This document shows, piece by piece, positions 34,361-46,030 of a stretch of 64,000 nt of DNA (the first letter of the stretch is position 1; each line of letters starts with the position of its first letter). The position numbers and the translations under genes are program-made. The notes beneath the pieces are model-generated. The model did no database searches. It was not told the origin of the DNA and worked only from the letters and a program-made list of their open reading frames with translations. Source of the DNA: Earliella scabrosa. Taxonomy: Eukaryota > Basidiomycota > Agaricomycetes > Polyporales > Polyporaceae. The stretch covers positions 2,294,001 through 2,358,000 of the forward strand of contig JABYQQ010000003.1 of NCBI GenBank assembly GCA_022605405.1, given 5' to 3'.

Positions 34361-37146
34361 ATGAACTGGCGACTTGGCCTCGGTGCGCTCGCGCTCCTCC
34401 TGCCCTCGGTTGCGGCCAACGGGTTCCACCCCGTAAACCCGCAAACGGTCAAGCTCGACGCAAAGTTCCCATCCGACTCTGAGTCGCTCGCCAGGCGGCA
34501 GAGCGCGTCGTTCCCTCAGTACACATTCACTCAGCCCCTGGATCACTTCTCCGACACCGGCCACACCTTCGAGCAGAGGTACTGGGTCAGCGACCGCCAC
34601 TACAAACCCGGAGGACCAGTCATCGTCTTCGAGACGGGCGAAAGCTCTGGCACGTCGCGGATACCCATCCTCGACACCGGCATCATCAACATTCTCGCCA
34701 ACGCGACGAACGGGCTCGGGGTCATTCTCGAGCACAGGTATTATGGTGAGCTGGCCGCGGCGTCAGCAGGCGGACCTCATTGACCCCGTGTTGACGTCCT
34801 CCAGGAAGATCGGTCCCAGTCCAAAACTTCACGACCGATTCGCTGAGGTACGCGCGTTAGGAGAAAGACGCGCCCCCGTGACATCCGCTGATAAGGGCCC
34901 ATATGGGCGCATGCTTCCTCGCAGGTGGTTGAACAACGAGCAGGCGGCCGCAGACTCCGCCAACTTCATTGCGAACGTAAAGTTCCCCAACATCACGGCC
35001 GACCTTACGGCACCCGGGACGCCATGGATCTACTATGGAGTCAGTCTCTGTTTTGACCACATTGTCAGGATGTGACTGCTTGGCTTGTCAGGGCGTTGGT
35101 GGCTTGTCTTGTCCCTCTTGGGTCGATCAGGGTCACTGCTGGTCGCTCGAGCGATATGTTTTGCGGGACGGATCATATGTGGTCGGTCCGCGCTACGTAT
35201 CTATCTAGGTAGGAACTCGGTGGGGAATGTGTCCATCAATAAGCGCTCTAGAACGAGAGGACATGCCTTCCCCACCGTTCCTACCCATTACTTATGACCC
35301 ATTGCTCATGAAGTGTCTAAGTGTTGGCAGTAGATGGACCTCAAATCTGTTACCGCAGCTATGGGGACTTTGTTCAAGAGCGCTCTGACTGAGTATCTTG
35401 CTAGCGATCTGAAGGAGCCTCATTGTGCCTTATGGACCTCTCCCGGAGGACATCTGTAGCACCCGTCATGCCATCTTCTGCCCATACCTTCATGGCGTTC
35501 CTGCTGTCGCTTCGGACGCTTCGACGCCGTGCACTCGGTGTGTTGAAGGTGCGAAGTGGAGCAAACTCCGGGTGGGCAGGACTTGCGATACGGGCCCGGG
35601 TTCATGTGCATGGACTTCTGTGTCCTGGACACTTTGGTGTGATGTGTTGGGGCAACGCCCAAAAATACTCTCCTGCGTCCGCATGCATCCATAGATCATG
35701 AGACTGACCTTCTTCCCTCTCGCAGGGTTCCTACGGCGGCGCGCGGGCCGCACACATGCGCGTCCTCTACCCGGACCTTGTCTACGGCGCGATCTCGTCC
35801 AGCGGCGTGACGCACGCCACGGTTGTCGACTGGCGTTACTTTGACATCATCCGCCAGTACGCGCCCCAAGACTGCATGGCTCAGGTCGTCAAGGCCATCG
35901 ACGAGGTCGACCGGCTTCTCGAGCGCAGCAACAAGACCCGCAACGCCGTCAAGGCGCTCTTTGGCCTATCCGGCTTGTCGTATGACCCCGACTTTGCGTC
36001 CCTTCTTTCCGTGCGTCCCGCTGCGGTCTGTCTGGTGTGGACGAGATGCTCACGGCAGCCGCATGACAGGGCCCCTTGGGAGGATGGCAGAGCACGAACT
36101 GGGACCCCGCTATCAGCGGCACTGGGTTCGCCAGGTTCTGCGCTGCGCTGGGAAAACCCGACCGAGCGACGGTGAAGACCTTCCAGGGCATCACGGTGTC
36201 GAACGCTACGTTCAGCTACGCCAAGTACATCAACAGCGTACGTTTCTCGGACCTCTCACACCACCGGTGTGCTGACGCCATCTGCAGACCTACTCGAACA
36301 GCTGCCCCATCGAGGAACAGAACCAGGTAGGTCCCGAGCGACGGGCTCCGTGACACGCGCAACTCAACACCACGACAGTGCTTCGGATCGATCACCGACC
36401 CAGACTTCTACGCGCAGACCGACCTCTCGCAGACCTGGCGCCTCTGGAACTTCCAGGTCTGCACCCAGTGGGGCTTCCTCATGGTGCGCTCGCAGTGCAA
36501 TCCCCACTCCTGGACAGCATCGCTCACGCTCACGCAGACGCCCCCGCCCAACCCCCTCCGGCCGCGTATCATCTCCAAGCTGATGACGAAAGAGTACGCC
36601 GCGCTCACTTGCAAGCTCGTACGTACCCTTCCCGCACCCCTACCACACGCCCCCCACTGACCGAGCGCACCAACAGGCCTTTGCACCTGGCGAGCACTTC
36701 ACCGTTCCCAAGTGGCCCGACGTCCAGTCCGTGAACAAGCTCGGGGGGTACAACATCGCCGCGGACCGGCTCGCGATCATCGACGGCGAGGGTGCGCTCC
36801 CAGCTTGCTCTCTGTCCAGTCACCCTATTAACGTAACCTCGCCTGCAGCGGACCCGTGGAGGGGCGACTGCCCGCACAGCCCGGACCCCCGCGCGCGCCC
36901 CCGCAAGGACACGACTCTGCGTCCGTTCAAGCTCATCCCAGGTACGTTGTCGCCTCAAGTTCATGGCTGCGTTCTCACAGTCTCACGATGGACACAGGCG
37001 CGGTCCACCACTGGGACGAGAATGGTCTCGCGGACTTCAGCGCGCAGCCGGCCTTCATCCAGAAGATCCAGAGCGAGGAGATTGCGTTTGTCAAGGCGTG
37101 GCTCAAGGACTTTAAGCCGCCCGCGCTCAAGGACAAGGACTTATAG
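34361..37146 (+). CDS. Serine carboxypeptidase of family S28 (Pro-X carboxypeptidase / DPP-II type), secreted
   Basis: Starts with a signal peptide (MNWRLGLGALALLLPSVAAN) followed by FTQPLDHFSDTGHTFEQRYW, the conserved S28 entry motif. ILEHRYYG and WIYYGGSYGGARAAHMR follow; the Ser of GGSYGGA is the nucleophile and is encoded right at the start of the exon at 35726. The rest contains WDPAISGTGFARFCAALGK, CFGSITDPDFYAQTDLSQTW then RLWNFQVCTQWGF, and GGYNIAADRLAIIDGE. The acid residue lies in the DGE-DPWRGDCPHSP region and the catalytic His in VHHWDENGLADFS. About ten exons give a protein of about 550 residues, normal for fungi. Expected to release amino acids C-terminal to proline outside the cell or in the vacuole. 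The intron at 35040-35725 is 686 nt and holds a long hairpin. Confidence 0.88.
35208..35285. repeat. Imperfect inverted repeat (long hairpin) inside the large S28 intron
   Basis: The left arm 35208-35234 (GGTAGGAACTCGGTGGGG...TGTCC) is complementary to the right arm 35259-35285 (GGACATGCC...GTTCCTACC), with small bulges. Together they form a stem of about 24 pairs around a 24-nt loop. Two near copies of ACCCATT follow directly. It could be a small MITE-like insertion that enlarged the intron, or a structured RNA. Confidence 0.55.
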
Positions 37147-37577
37147 CCGTAGCTCGTATCCTAGTTTCGTAGTTTCCACCTCCATAGACACTGTCCTTTC
37201 TGGTAGCCTCCTTCATTTCAAGACCAGGGCGGCCAGACACTCAGATCCTCACCCCGCCGCCTGTGCCGTTCGCAGGAAGCCAGACAGAAACGAGCCATTC
37301 ACCCACAGAAACCAAGAATCTGACACGAGATGTGCAGCAGCAGTGCCGTCTGGAGCTTCCAAGTCATACTACGATCTAGACAGTAGCTCGTAGATATCGA
37401 TATCAAACACAAACACAATAAGACGCTGATGAGTACGAGTACGAGAAGCGTGGGCGTCGTCAGAACACAGTACATGAGATGGATGCGCGTGAACCGGGTC
37501 GTGAATAAGAATACAGATGATGGGCTGTGCATGCAAACAGTGACAAGAGAGATCGGACAGCAAAACGACCACCAGGT
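37147..37577. other. Intergenic, convergent 3' ends
   Basis: 431 bases between the stop codons of the S28 peptidase (plus) and topoisomerase II (minus). It includes AC/GA-rich stretches (37395-37450) that look like ordinary 3' UTR sequence. No gene or RNA was recognised. Confidence 0.5.
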
Positions 37578-40500
37578 CTAATCGAAATCCTCAAAGTCCG
37601 ACCCGCCGTCCTCGTCCCCGGACGTGATCTCGACATACTTCGACACCGTCCTCGCAGCTGCTGCCCGTCTCGGGGCCTCTGTGCGCTTTGGTGGCGGAGG
37701 TGGAGGAACGCTGTCGTCGTCCGAGAAGTCGTCTTCCGAGACCACGGCCTTCTTCAATGGCTTCTTCGCAGGGGCCTTGCTCTTGGACGCTGCCTGGCTG
37801 CTTGCAGACGCTTTGCGAGACGCAGGCGGCTTCTTCGCGGGTAGTGCACCCTTACCGAGGAAGTCCGTGATGGCAGCCTGCTTCCCGTTCTTCTTCGGCG
37901 GGTCGACCTCCATGACGTCGTCATCGTCATCGTCTATGACTGGAGAACGCTTCGTCTTCTTCGGCGCTGGCACGACGTACATGTCATCGTCGCTGTTGTC
38001 CTCGTTGTCGAGGCTGGATCGCCGCGAGTCAGCACCTACATCGAAACGGGATGGAGAGGCGAGCACCAACCTCTTCCGTTTCGTCGCGGACCCGTTCTTA
38101 GCTTTGGCCTTGCCCTTGTTCGACGATGGCGGTGACTCGAAGTCATCGTCGGACTCGACCTTTGTCGCTGCCTTCTTGGGTGCAGGCTTTGATGGCGGCG
38201 AGTCGACCATCTCTATGTCCGAGTCCTCCACCTTCGTCACCGCCTTCTTCGCTGGCGCACGCTTCTTCGGTGGAGGCGGCACGTCATCGTCGCTTTCCGC
38301 CTTCTTAATCGTGACACCTGAGCCGGAAGGAACAGCTGAAGCAGGCTTCTTGGCCTCCGCCGCCTTCTTGGGTTTCGCGGCGGGCTTGGTCGGCTTGAAG
38401 TCGTCGTCCGAGTCGTCCCCGTTCTTCGGCTTCTTGGCCTGCGCAAAGCCGAGCTTCGTCTGCTTCCGCTTGCCCTTCTTGCCGGTGGTCTCCCCTTCGG
38501 CTGCGCACAGCTTCGCCTCCCAGTCCTCGCAGGTTTGCTAGACGGGTTGGTGTGAATAACATTTTGGAAGCCGACGCAGAGATGAGATAGCTCACCTTCC
38601 ACTGCGCAAGGAACGCGTCAAGGTCAGTCTGCCAGATCTGAATCGGCGTCAGATTGAGGAGCGTGAGCAGCTCCTCCTCCTTCTCTTTGGCCTGTTGCTT
38701 GAGCTTCTCGATCTAGAAGGGCAATCGGACTAAGCAAACGGCAAGCAAAATCGCGGTGGGTATTGACAACCAACCTTCTCCCGCGTCAAGCTCCAGATGG
38801 CCATGCCCAAGAGGTAGTCGTAGTCTGAGAGACCGGCAGTAGCTCCGGTGCCGTTCTCACTCTCATCCTCGTCCTCCTCGACGATGTCCTCGGTCTCGCC
38901 AGCGGCCTTCGCCTTGGACACCTTGGAGAAGGGCCGGAATTGCTTCTTGCGGAGCTCGGCCACGATATCGACCTTGCGACGGTTGGCGACGATGAGCTCT
39001 TTGTCGACGATCATCTGCACGAAGCGAGCCTGGTTGTTCAGCTTGTCAAGCTGGGTTTGCAGCTCGTTCGCGAGGAAGTCCTGTTGGATTGTCAGAGTTG
39101 CATACCAGCTAATCCAAGAGTATGCCACATACCTTGCGCTTCTGGTAATACGCGAGACGCTTGGGGTAGAAGTCCTCGATGATCTCCTCGGGCGAGGTGT
39201 ACTTCTTGATCTTGCCGTCAAAGTCGAAGCAGACCATGTTGCCGGTGTTGATCTTCGTCGTCAGCTTGAAATACTCGTGGAAGCCCTGCTTCTCCGCCTT
39301 GTCGAGCTCCTTCTCGGGCATGGTGACGACGAAGTGAACGTTCATGTTGTTGTGGTACTCCTTGTAGTCCTGTACTCACTTATTCAGTATGCGACCTCAG
39401 TAACCGTTTTAATTCCAAATGCCTTACCTTCACGGCACCCTCGCCCTTCTCACCGCACATGGCTTCGAGCTCGGCCTTGAAGTTTTGTGTCCACTTGTGG
39501 ATAGGCAACTCGGTGATCTCCAGCGTCGTATCGTCCAGCTTGGTGACAGTGCCAAGAACGTCGTACTTGTTGTCCCCGACCTTCTTGATTGTCCCAGTGA
39601 AGCCACGCCACCAGGGGAGCATAGGGACCTGTTCCTCTCCGTTCATCAAACGACGAATGTTCGCGACAATGTCCTCGGGGTTGAAGCTCGGGATCGAAGT
39701 ACTCCAACCTACATGGTCATTAGAGAAAGTCACAGCGTACCCAAGGCACCACCACTCACCTGTACCGATACCTTCTGCACCGTTGACTAGGACCAAGGGT
39801 ACGACAGGCATATACCACTCAGGTTCAACCTGTTTACCATCGTCCTGCTGGTAGGTCAGGACGGCATCGTCCGCAGGGTGCATGACAGTGCGGATGACCG
39901 GCGCCAGCTCCGTGTAGATATAACGTGCGGCGGCGTGGTCTTTGCCACCCTGATCACGCGTACCGAACTGACCATTCGGCATGAGAAGGTTCATGTTGTT
40001 GCCTCCAACGAAATCCTGCGCGAGGTTGATGATAGTGGCCATCAAACTCTGTTCGCCGTGGTGGTATGCCGAGATCTCGGACACATAACCGACGAGTTGT
40101 GCGACCTGTCTCGCAGTATAAGCGATGCGTGCAATCGACCACGAGGTGGAGACAAACCTTGATTTCCTTCTTGAGGTTACGCTTGAAACAGGACCAAATG
40201 ACCTTGCGTTGACCAGGCTTCAATCCATCCGCCACAGAAGGGATGGATCGAATGTTGTCCGCCATGGAGAAGAGAATCAGCTCTCGGTTGATGAAGTCAG
40301 AGAGGGGAATCTCTCGCTGCGTGTGGTCGAGATAGGTCCCAGGCTACATAGAATCCCGTAAGCCCGGCGGGTTCGACTTGTAATGGCTGACAGGGGGACG
40401 TACCTTGAACTGACGAAGCCACTCCTTCCGATCGTCCGCCTTCTTCTTGCTGAACGCAAGCTCGATCAATTCATGGTCACCGTCCTGGGTGGTGGAGAAG

Positions 40501-43097
40501 GGGATCATATGGCGCTTCATGTCACGGAAGTAGTCTCGCGCGTCCTCATCTTTGCTCGTACCCAAACCCTGTGGACGAGTTAGATACAACACTACACAGG
40601 AGTGTATACCACAAACCTTGTAGTACTTGTGCTGCCACTTGTGCGAGTTCGGGGTCTCCTCGAGCCACATCTCGTACTCGGGGATGGTATAGAAGTTGAT
40701 CACTTCCTTGCCTTTCCATACCTGCTCGAGTATTAGCAATCAACCCACGGAGGAGAGATCACATTACTACTCACTCGAACGACGGGCGTTATGAACTCGA
40801 CGAGGAACTTGGGTAACTTCAACAAGGACGGATAGAAATGGTCGAGGTAGTTGATAAGCAAACCCTTGATATGCGAGCCATCGTGATCCTACGGAAAGAT
40901 AGTCAATCGTCTCTGTCCACCAGGTTCATATGCTAACGACATACCTGATCGGTCATGAGCATGAGACGACCATAGCGCAGCGTGCTGACGTCCGTGTATT
41001 CCTTGTTGTGTTGCAAACCCATAATCTTCTTGATGTTCTGGATCTCCTCGTTCTTCATGATCTGGTCGTGCTTCGCGTCACGAACGTTCAACAGTTTTCC
41101 ACGCAGAGGGAAGACACCGAAGTTGTCGCGACCGACGACACCAAGACCGGCGATAGCCAGAGCTCGGGCGGAGTCACCTTCGGTCAGGATGAGCGTACAG
41201 TCTGCAGCTTTCCTCGTTCCAGCATTGTTCGCGTCGGATAGCTTCGTCATACCGGTGAGTCTGCGGACGAGGAGTCATGTCAACAACCCGCTGAGTACAT
41301 GCATAGAGACGCACCGAGTCCTCCGGTTCCCATCCGTCTTCTTCAGCTGCTGGTCGGCCTTGAACTTGGCCCAGTTCAGCACGTGGTCAACAATGGACGA
41401 CTTCGCAACTATCGACAAGAATTCAGGAGGTTGTGCTATATGCTCATGCGAGTGACCTACCCTTCTTCATGAAGTCCTCCGAAGGAGTCGGCTTCGAGCC
41501 AAACTTGCTCGCCGGGAGCGTCAGAGTCTCCTTGGTTTGACTGTCGAACGTCGGGTTCTCGATAAGGGCATTGACAAAGATCCACATGTGGTTCTTGATT
41601 TGTGCAGGCTTGACCGTCGCCGCCTTGTTCTTCTTCGAGATAGATGTGACGAGGTTCTTCGCGAGCTGGTCAGCAATGTAGTTCACGTGGGTGCCACCCT
41701 TCGACGTGCAAATCGAGTTCGCGAATGAGACCTGCTGGAACGAGCCCTCGGAGACGGCGAACGCAATCTCCCAGCGAGTGCCAATCGACTCGTAGATGAC
41801 GGTCTGTTTGGGTTGTGCGGCGCCCCCTGACGCATCGGCGGCCGACTCCGCAGCAGAGCTCAAGAAGAGCTCGACATACTGCTTGAAGTTCTTAATCTTC
41901 AGGCGCTCGTCGTTCAGGAACACCTTCACGTCCTTGACGGTTCCAGCGAGATCGTGTACGCGCTTCTTGAGGAGGGCAACGGTGTCGTCGTCGATGGTCT
42001 CCATGCCAAAACGCTTCAGGTCCGGCTTGAACGTGACGCGCGTGTATTCTTCACCGCGACCATTCTTCAGAATCTTCGCCTTGCCCATCTTGCTCATGTT
42101 GTTCGTCCACGTCTGAACGTACTTCTGGCTGGAGTTCTTGTCTGCAGTCTCCACCGTGAACTCTGTCGAGTAGATATTGGCGAGCTTAGCTCCATAACCG
42201 TTACGACCACCGGTAAGCTTCTTCTCATCGTCGTCATAGTTCGATGATGAAAGGAGGTGACCGAAGATGAGTTCAGGGATGTAGATCTTCTCCTTCGAGT
42301 GCATCTCAATAGGGATACCGCGGCCGTTGTTGTACACGGAGATAGTGTTGTTCTCGATATCAATAGTGACCTTGATTGTATCCATACTGGGGTCGTTGAT
42401 CTACGAATACCATTAGCCTGGAGTTCCCGCAACCGTGATCGCACGACTGGTGAATAACGCGTCGAGGATGCTTGAGCAACCAAGGACCGCATCACGATTG
42501 AAGCACGGTGTTGACACGCGTCCTAGCACAGAGCGACGTGTCTCCGGAGAGTGAATGCTCACCTTGTTGTCCGCGGCGTTTACGAGGATTTCGTCCACAA
42601 TCTTGAAGAAACCAGGGACGTACTTGATCTCCCGGTTCACCATACGTTTGGACTCGGAGTCCCAAACCCACATCATTGAGGTATGCGTCTCCACACTCCC
42701 GATGTACGAATCCGGTCGTACGAGGATATGCTCCAATTGCGAGAGCTAACCAGCGAATACATGAGGCGCGAACGCGTTCAGACGCGTGCACACGCACCTT
42801 CGTATACGTCTCCGACGCTGTTTTCTTCTTGCCATTAGCGACAGCGGGCGCGGAGGGGCCGGGGAGGGGCGCGGGGTCATCGTCAACCGCCTCATCGTCA
42901 GTATCCGCGTTGTCGTCCTTCTCCACGAGCACCTTCGTCTTCTTGGTTGCCTTCGGCTTCGCAGCTGCCTTCGGTGCAGCTTTGGCAGGAGCTTTCTTGG
43001 GTGCGGCCTTCGTTGTTTTCTTCGGCGCGGGTACGAAACCATCGGACTCGCCGGAGTCGGAGACGTCGAGGTCAAAGTTCTCCTCCGAATCGCTCAT
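37578..43097 (-). CDS. TOP2: DNA topoisomerase II
   Basis: Relaxes and decatenates DNA by ATP-driven double-strand passage in the nucleus. It begins MSDSEENFDLDVSDSGESDG, followed by a Lys/Ala-rich linker. The ATPase (GHKL) domain contains HILVRPDSYIGSVE, VDEILVNAADNK, NNGRGIPIEMH and GGRNGYGAKLANIYST; the transducer contains TSKGGTHVNYIADQ. The TOPRIM metal-binding part shows CTLILTEGDSARALAIAGL, PLRGKLLNVRD and LMLMTDQDHDGSHIKGL. In the breakage-reunion domain, ADGLKPGQRKVIWS leads to the active-site Tyr in HAAARYIYTELAPVI. A coiled-coil gate is followed by a C-terminal acidic/basic, SDDD-rich tail of about 300 residues ending in SDFEDFD. There are about a dozen introns, all GT-AG. The protein is about 1,500 residues, normal for fungi. 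An inverted MBF-like element lies about 150 bases upstream. Confidence 0.97.
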
Positions 43098-43736
43098 CGT
43101 GCTTGAAGTCGTAAAGTATCGGTGTACCGCGTCGTCTGAGGTGAGTTGGAGGGGTTGCTAGTGTATACGAGGGACGGAGCGCAGCCGAGGGTGGCTCGTG
43201 GCGGGGGTGATGGTTCGGGTCAGACCTCAAGTTGTTAAACGCGACGCGACCAAAGATGGTCGCGTCTGACACGTGATTCGGGCGCTATGCCAGACGCTGT
43301 AGAGTACCAGTTGAGGCGTGCCGTAGGACTTGGAAGAGTGGCCGTTGGTCAGTTGAGCTTCTCCAAAGGTGTAAGTATAGGTGGACTACTACGCTAAAAC
43401 ATGAGTAAGAAGGAAAGTCAAACGAACGAGTAAGTCCTTGCGGAAGCCACGACCGACGCGTAAGGAGCGACAAGTTGATGTGAGGTCCAGCGAGCTCAGG
43501 TACGGTGCAAACGACAGTCCGTATACCAAAGTACGAGATTGGAGACGTAGCTACTAGATACATAAGGCGTCGTCATCACTGTCATCGTCGCGTGTGCGGG
43601 CACGAGCGCGCCTTCCCTCCATCGTAAATAACCGACACCGGATGCTGGAAAGAAACGAAACCGTATGTATGTACACAAAGACTCTTGTCCACTCCTGCCT
43701 CGACATGTCACACTGCCGCATCACCCATGTTGCCAC
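43098..43736. other. Intergenic: TOP2 promoter and 3' end of the A1-like gene
   Basis: 639 bases between two minus-strand genes. The left third contains the regulatory palindrome and a CACGTG box (43270-43275) upstream of TOP2. The remainder should be the 3' UTR of the aspartic-peptidase-like gene. No coding sequence was recognised. Confidence 0.45.
43243..43266. promoter_or_regulatory. Inverted pair of MCB/MBF-like sites upstream of TOP2
   Basis: GACGCGACC (43243-43251) and GGTCGCGTC (43258-43266) form a perfect 9-bp inverted repeat around AAAGAT. Each arm carries ACGCGA, the core bound by MBF (Mbp1/Res-type APSES proteins) at G1/S genes in yeasts. It lies 146-169 bases before the TOP2 ATG. 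Function is inferred from motif and position. Confidence 0.5.
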
Positions 43737-46030
43737 TCAAACCTTAGAGCCCGAGAACGACATATCGTAGTTCGACACAGTGGGCGGATTCTGGCCCATG
43801 ACCGCCGCATGTGGAGTCGCGGGCGCGCTCGGGCCAGAGAACGACGACTGGTAGTTGGGCGTCGTGGGCGCGCTGCCCGAACTCGGACCCTCGTTGACGG
43901 TCATCATCGTCTCCTGGCGATATCCCTGCTTTTCGCGCGGGTAGCCGCGCGTCGACGATGACACGCCGCTCTCGCTCGCCTCCTCATACGACGGCGGGAG
44001 CTGGGCGGGGCCTGCATCCTGAGCCAAGAGCGGGTGCTGTGGCGAGACAGGGGGAGAAATGTAGCCCGAGACCGCGTACGACAGTGGGCGATCCGCGAAC
44101 TGGCCGTGCGCCGCGCCCGTAGACACAGGCAGGACCGGTCCCTGGCCGAAGGTGTAGGGCTCGACGGTGCTTGCGACCTTGTGCTCCTCCTCCATCTCTG
44201 CGGCGCGCTTGAAGAACGAGTTGTCCTGTCGCCGGCGGATGAAGTAGAAAGCGATGAGGCCTATCGCTACGACGCCCGCTACACCACCGACCGTGCCACC
44301 GACGATGGCACCAATGTCGCGCGAACGGGCTGAGGAGACACTGCGTGGGGCGAAGGCAAGCTGTGCATCACCGTTCTTGGGGATGTTGAAGATGCTGCAC
44401 ACGCAGAAAGGTCAGTGACTCTTCGCTCCGCAAACACCGACGCGCGCAGGAGGTACTCACACGTAGAGCTGAGAGAGCCAATTTTGGCCGAAGATGTACT
44501 GAGTCACGCCGGGATCGGTGAAGCCTTCGATGAGGCTCACGCACGTTCCGTCACCCAGGTTCACAACAAGCAATGACTGGTCGACGGTGAACTGCTGCGA
44601 GCCAATAGCGACCGTGAACTGGAATTGAGAGTTGCATGGAACGTGCCACGAGTTGGTCTGGCCTTGAATCGTTGACTTCTGCACTTGTTGCGAACCAGGG
44701 ATGGCGTCGTCTGTGCCATCATGCGAACGGGAACATGTCAGCGCCCATAATGCGCGCAGCAGACGGCTCAGAGTTACTCACGAATGAGACGCGCCTGCGT
44801 GCCTGGCATGTAGATGCCTGAGTAGTACGGGTCCACATTCACAAAAATTCCGCCGCCGTGTCCCACGTTGTTGTTACCAATCTTGGCCGACCACCCATCG
44901 AGGCTCACCGTCCAGTCAGGCTGCTCGTTGTTTGCAAGAAAACCGGTGGGCGGTGTCGTCACTGTACGCCATTGAACCCTGCTCTCGTCGAACGCGGAGG
45001 TATCTGGCTGGAGCCAGTGGACAGTCCCGGCTTCAGAGTCAGCAAGTGATTCCGCGCCGGGCGCGATAGCGAGAGAGCTGCCCTCGCTTGGAATCACCGG
45101 GGACGACTTCAGCGCCATGCCGAAAGTGAAGTTCGACGCCTCAGGATTACGAATGTAGTACTGGCCATAGAGACCATCATAGAAGTTGGCGGAGAAATTC
45201 GCTGCATCCGTAGACCTCTTCAGCGTACCAAGACCAATGATGCCAGAGATGCCATCTTGGAAAGGTGAGCTCTGCGTCTGCGTATCCATGAGGACAACTA
45301 CATATCACAATAAGCCGTAATGCGCATGCGAACGGATTGACAGCCTTACTCGTTTGATTCGTATATGGCCAAGGTGTGCCTTGAACTGTTGACAGGGTGC
45401 AGTTCTCCTTGATGAGAGATCCACCGAAAGTACCCCCGCCGAGGGCCAGGGCGGGCGTTCCAGCTAGACTTCTCGCATCTGGTGAGAGGCCAAGGTCATA
45501 ACTGCAATGATGGTCAGCACCGGTACATAAGCGCGATGTTGCACCAAGCCGTCGAGGGGTAGAAGTTGCAGCAACATGAATGATGAAGGGCATTACGAAG
45601 TCTCCAACAGTGCCTCCATGGGATGGTTGATCGCGCCACTAGCAGTGTGGATCACAGGTCATGGAGCGTTCGGAGAGCTCGCCACAACGCATACTAGACG
45701 AATCATGCTAGACAGCCGAAACACTCACGTTGGCGTGTTACCACAGTCGGCGCATCCCCTGTTTGCAACGGACGTGTACCCCATACTGGTCGTGAGCGTG
45801 AAGTTGAATCGCTGAATCTCTCCAGCACCTTGGGTACCCTGAAGACCGGCACCCGTTGAGCCTTGCCTCTAACGGGCCTGTGCAGCTTGTTCACGCACCA
45901 TAGTGACACCCAACATCGGCCTACCGCCGCGACCCAGAAAGACGGGCACGTCGAGCCTTGACGGGGGCACGAACGCTCCGTACGCGCATGTCGCGCAGAG
46001 GGAAAATAGGAGAGAGGTCTTCGTGAACAT
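43737..46030 (-). CDS. Peptidase-A1-like single-pass membrane protein, catalytic motifs degenerate
   Basis: A signal peptide (MFTKTSLLFSLCATCAYG) leads into an extracellular two-lobe domain resembling pepsin-type proteins: GISGIIGLGTL, FTFGMALKSSP, WTVSLDGWSAKIGN, GTCVSLIEGFTD and QYIFGQNWLSQLYV. Neither catalytic D-T/S-G motif is present; the second site reads NVDPYYSGIYMP. A transmembrane helix follows (GAIVGGTVGGVAGVVAIGLI with FYFIRRR). The cytosolic tail of about 140 residues contains a PPxY motif (LPPSYEEAS) that could bind WW-domain ubiquitin ligases such as Rsp5. This matches a mushroom family of DTG-less A1-like membrane proteins, so protease activity is doubtful. Close to the N-terminus the genomic frame has a TAG (45869-45871). 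A 60-nt segment with GTGCGT donor and CTTCAG acceptor removes it without changing frame, and I used that splice. Confidence 0.72.
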
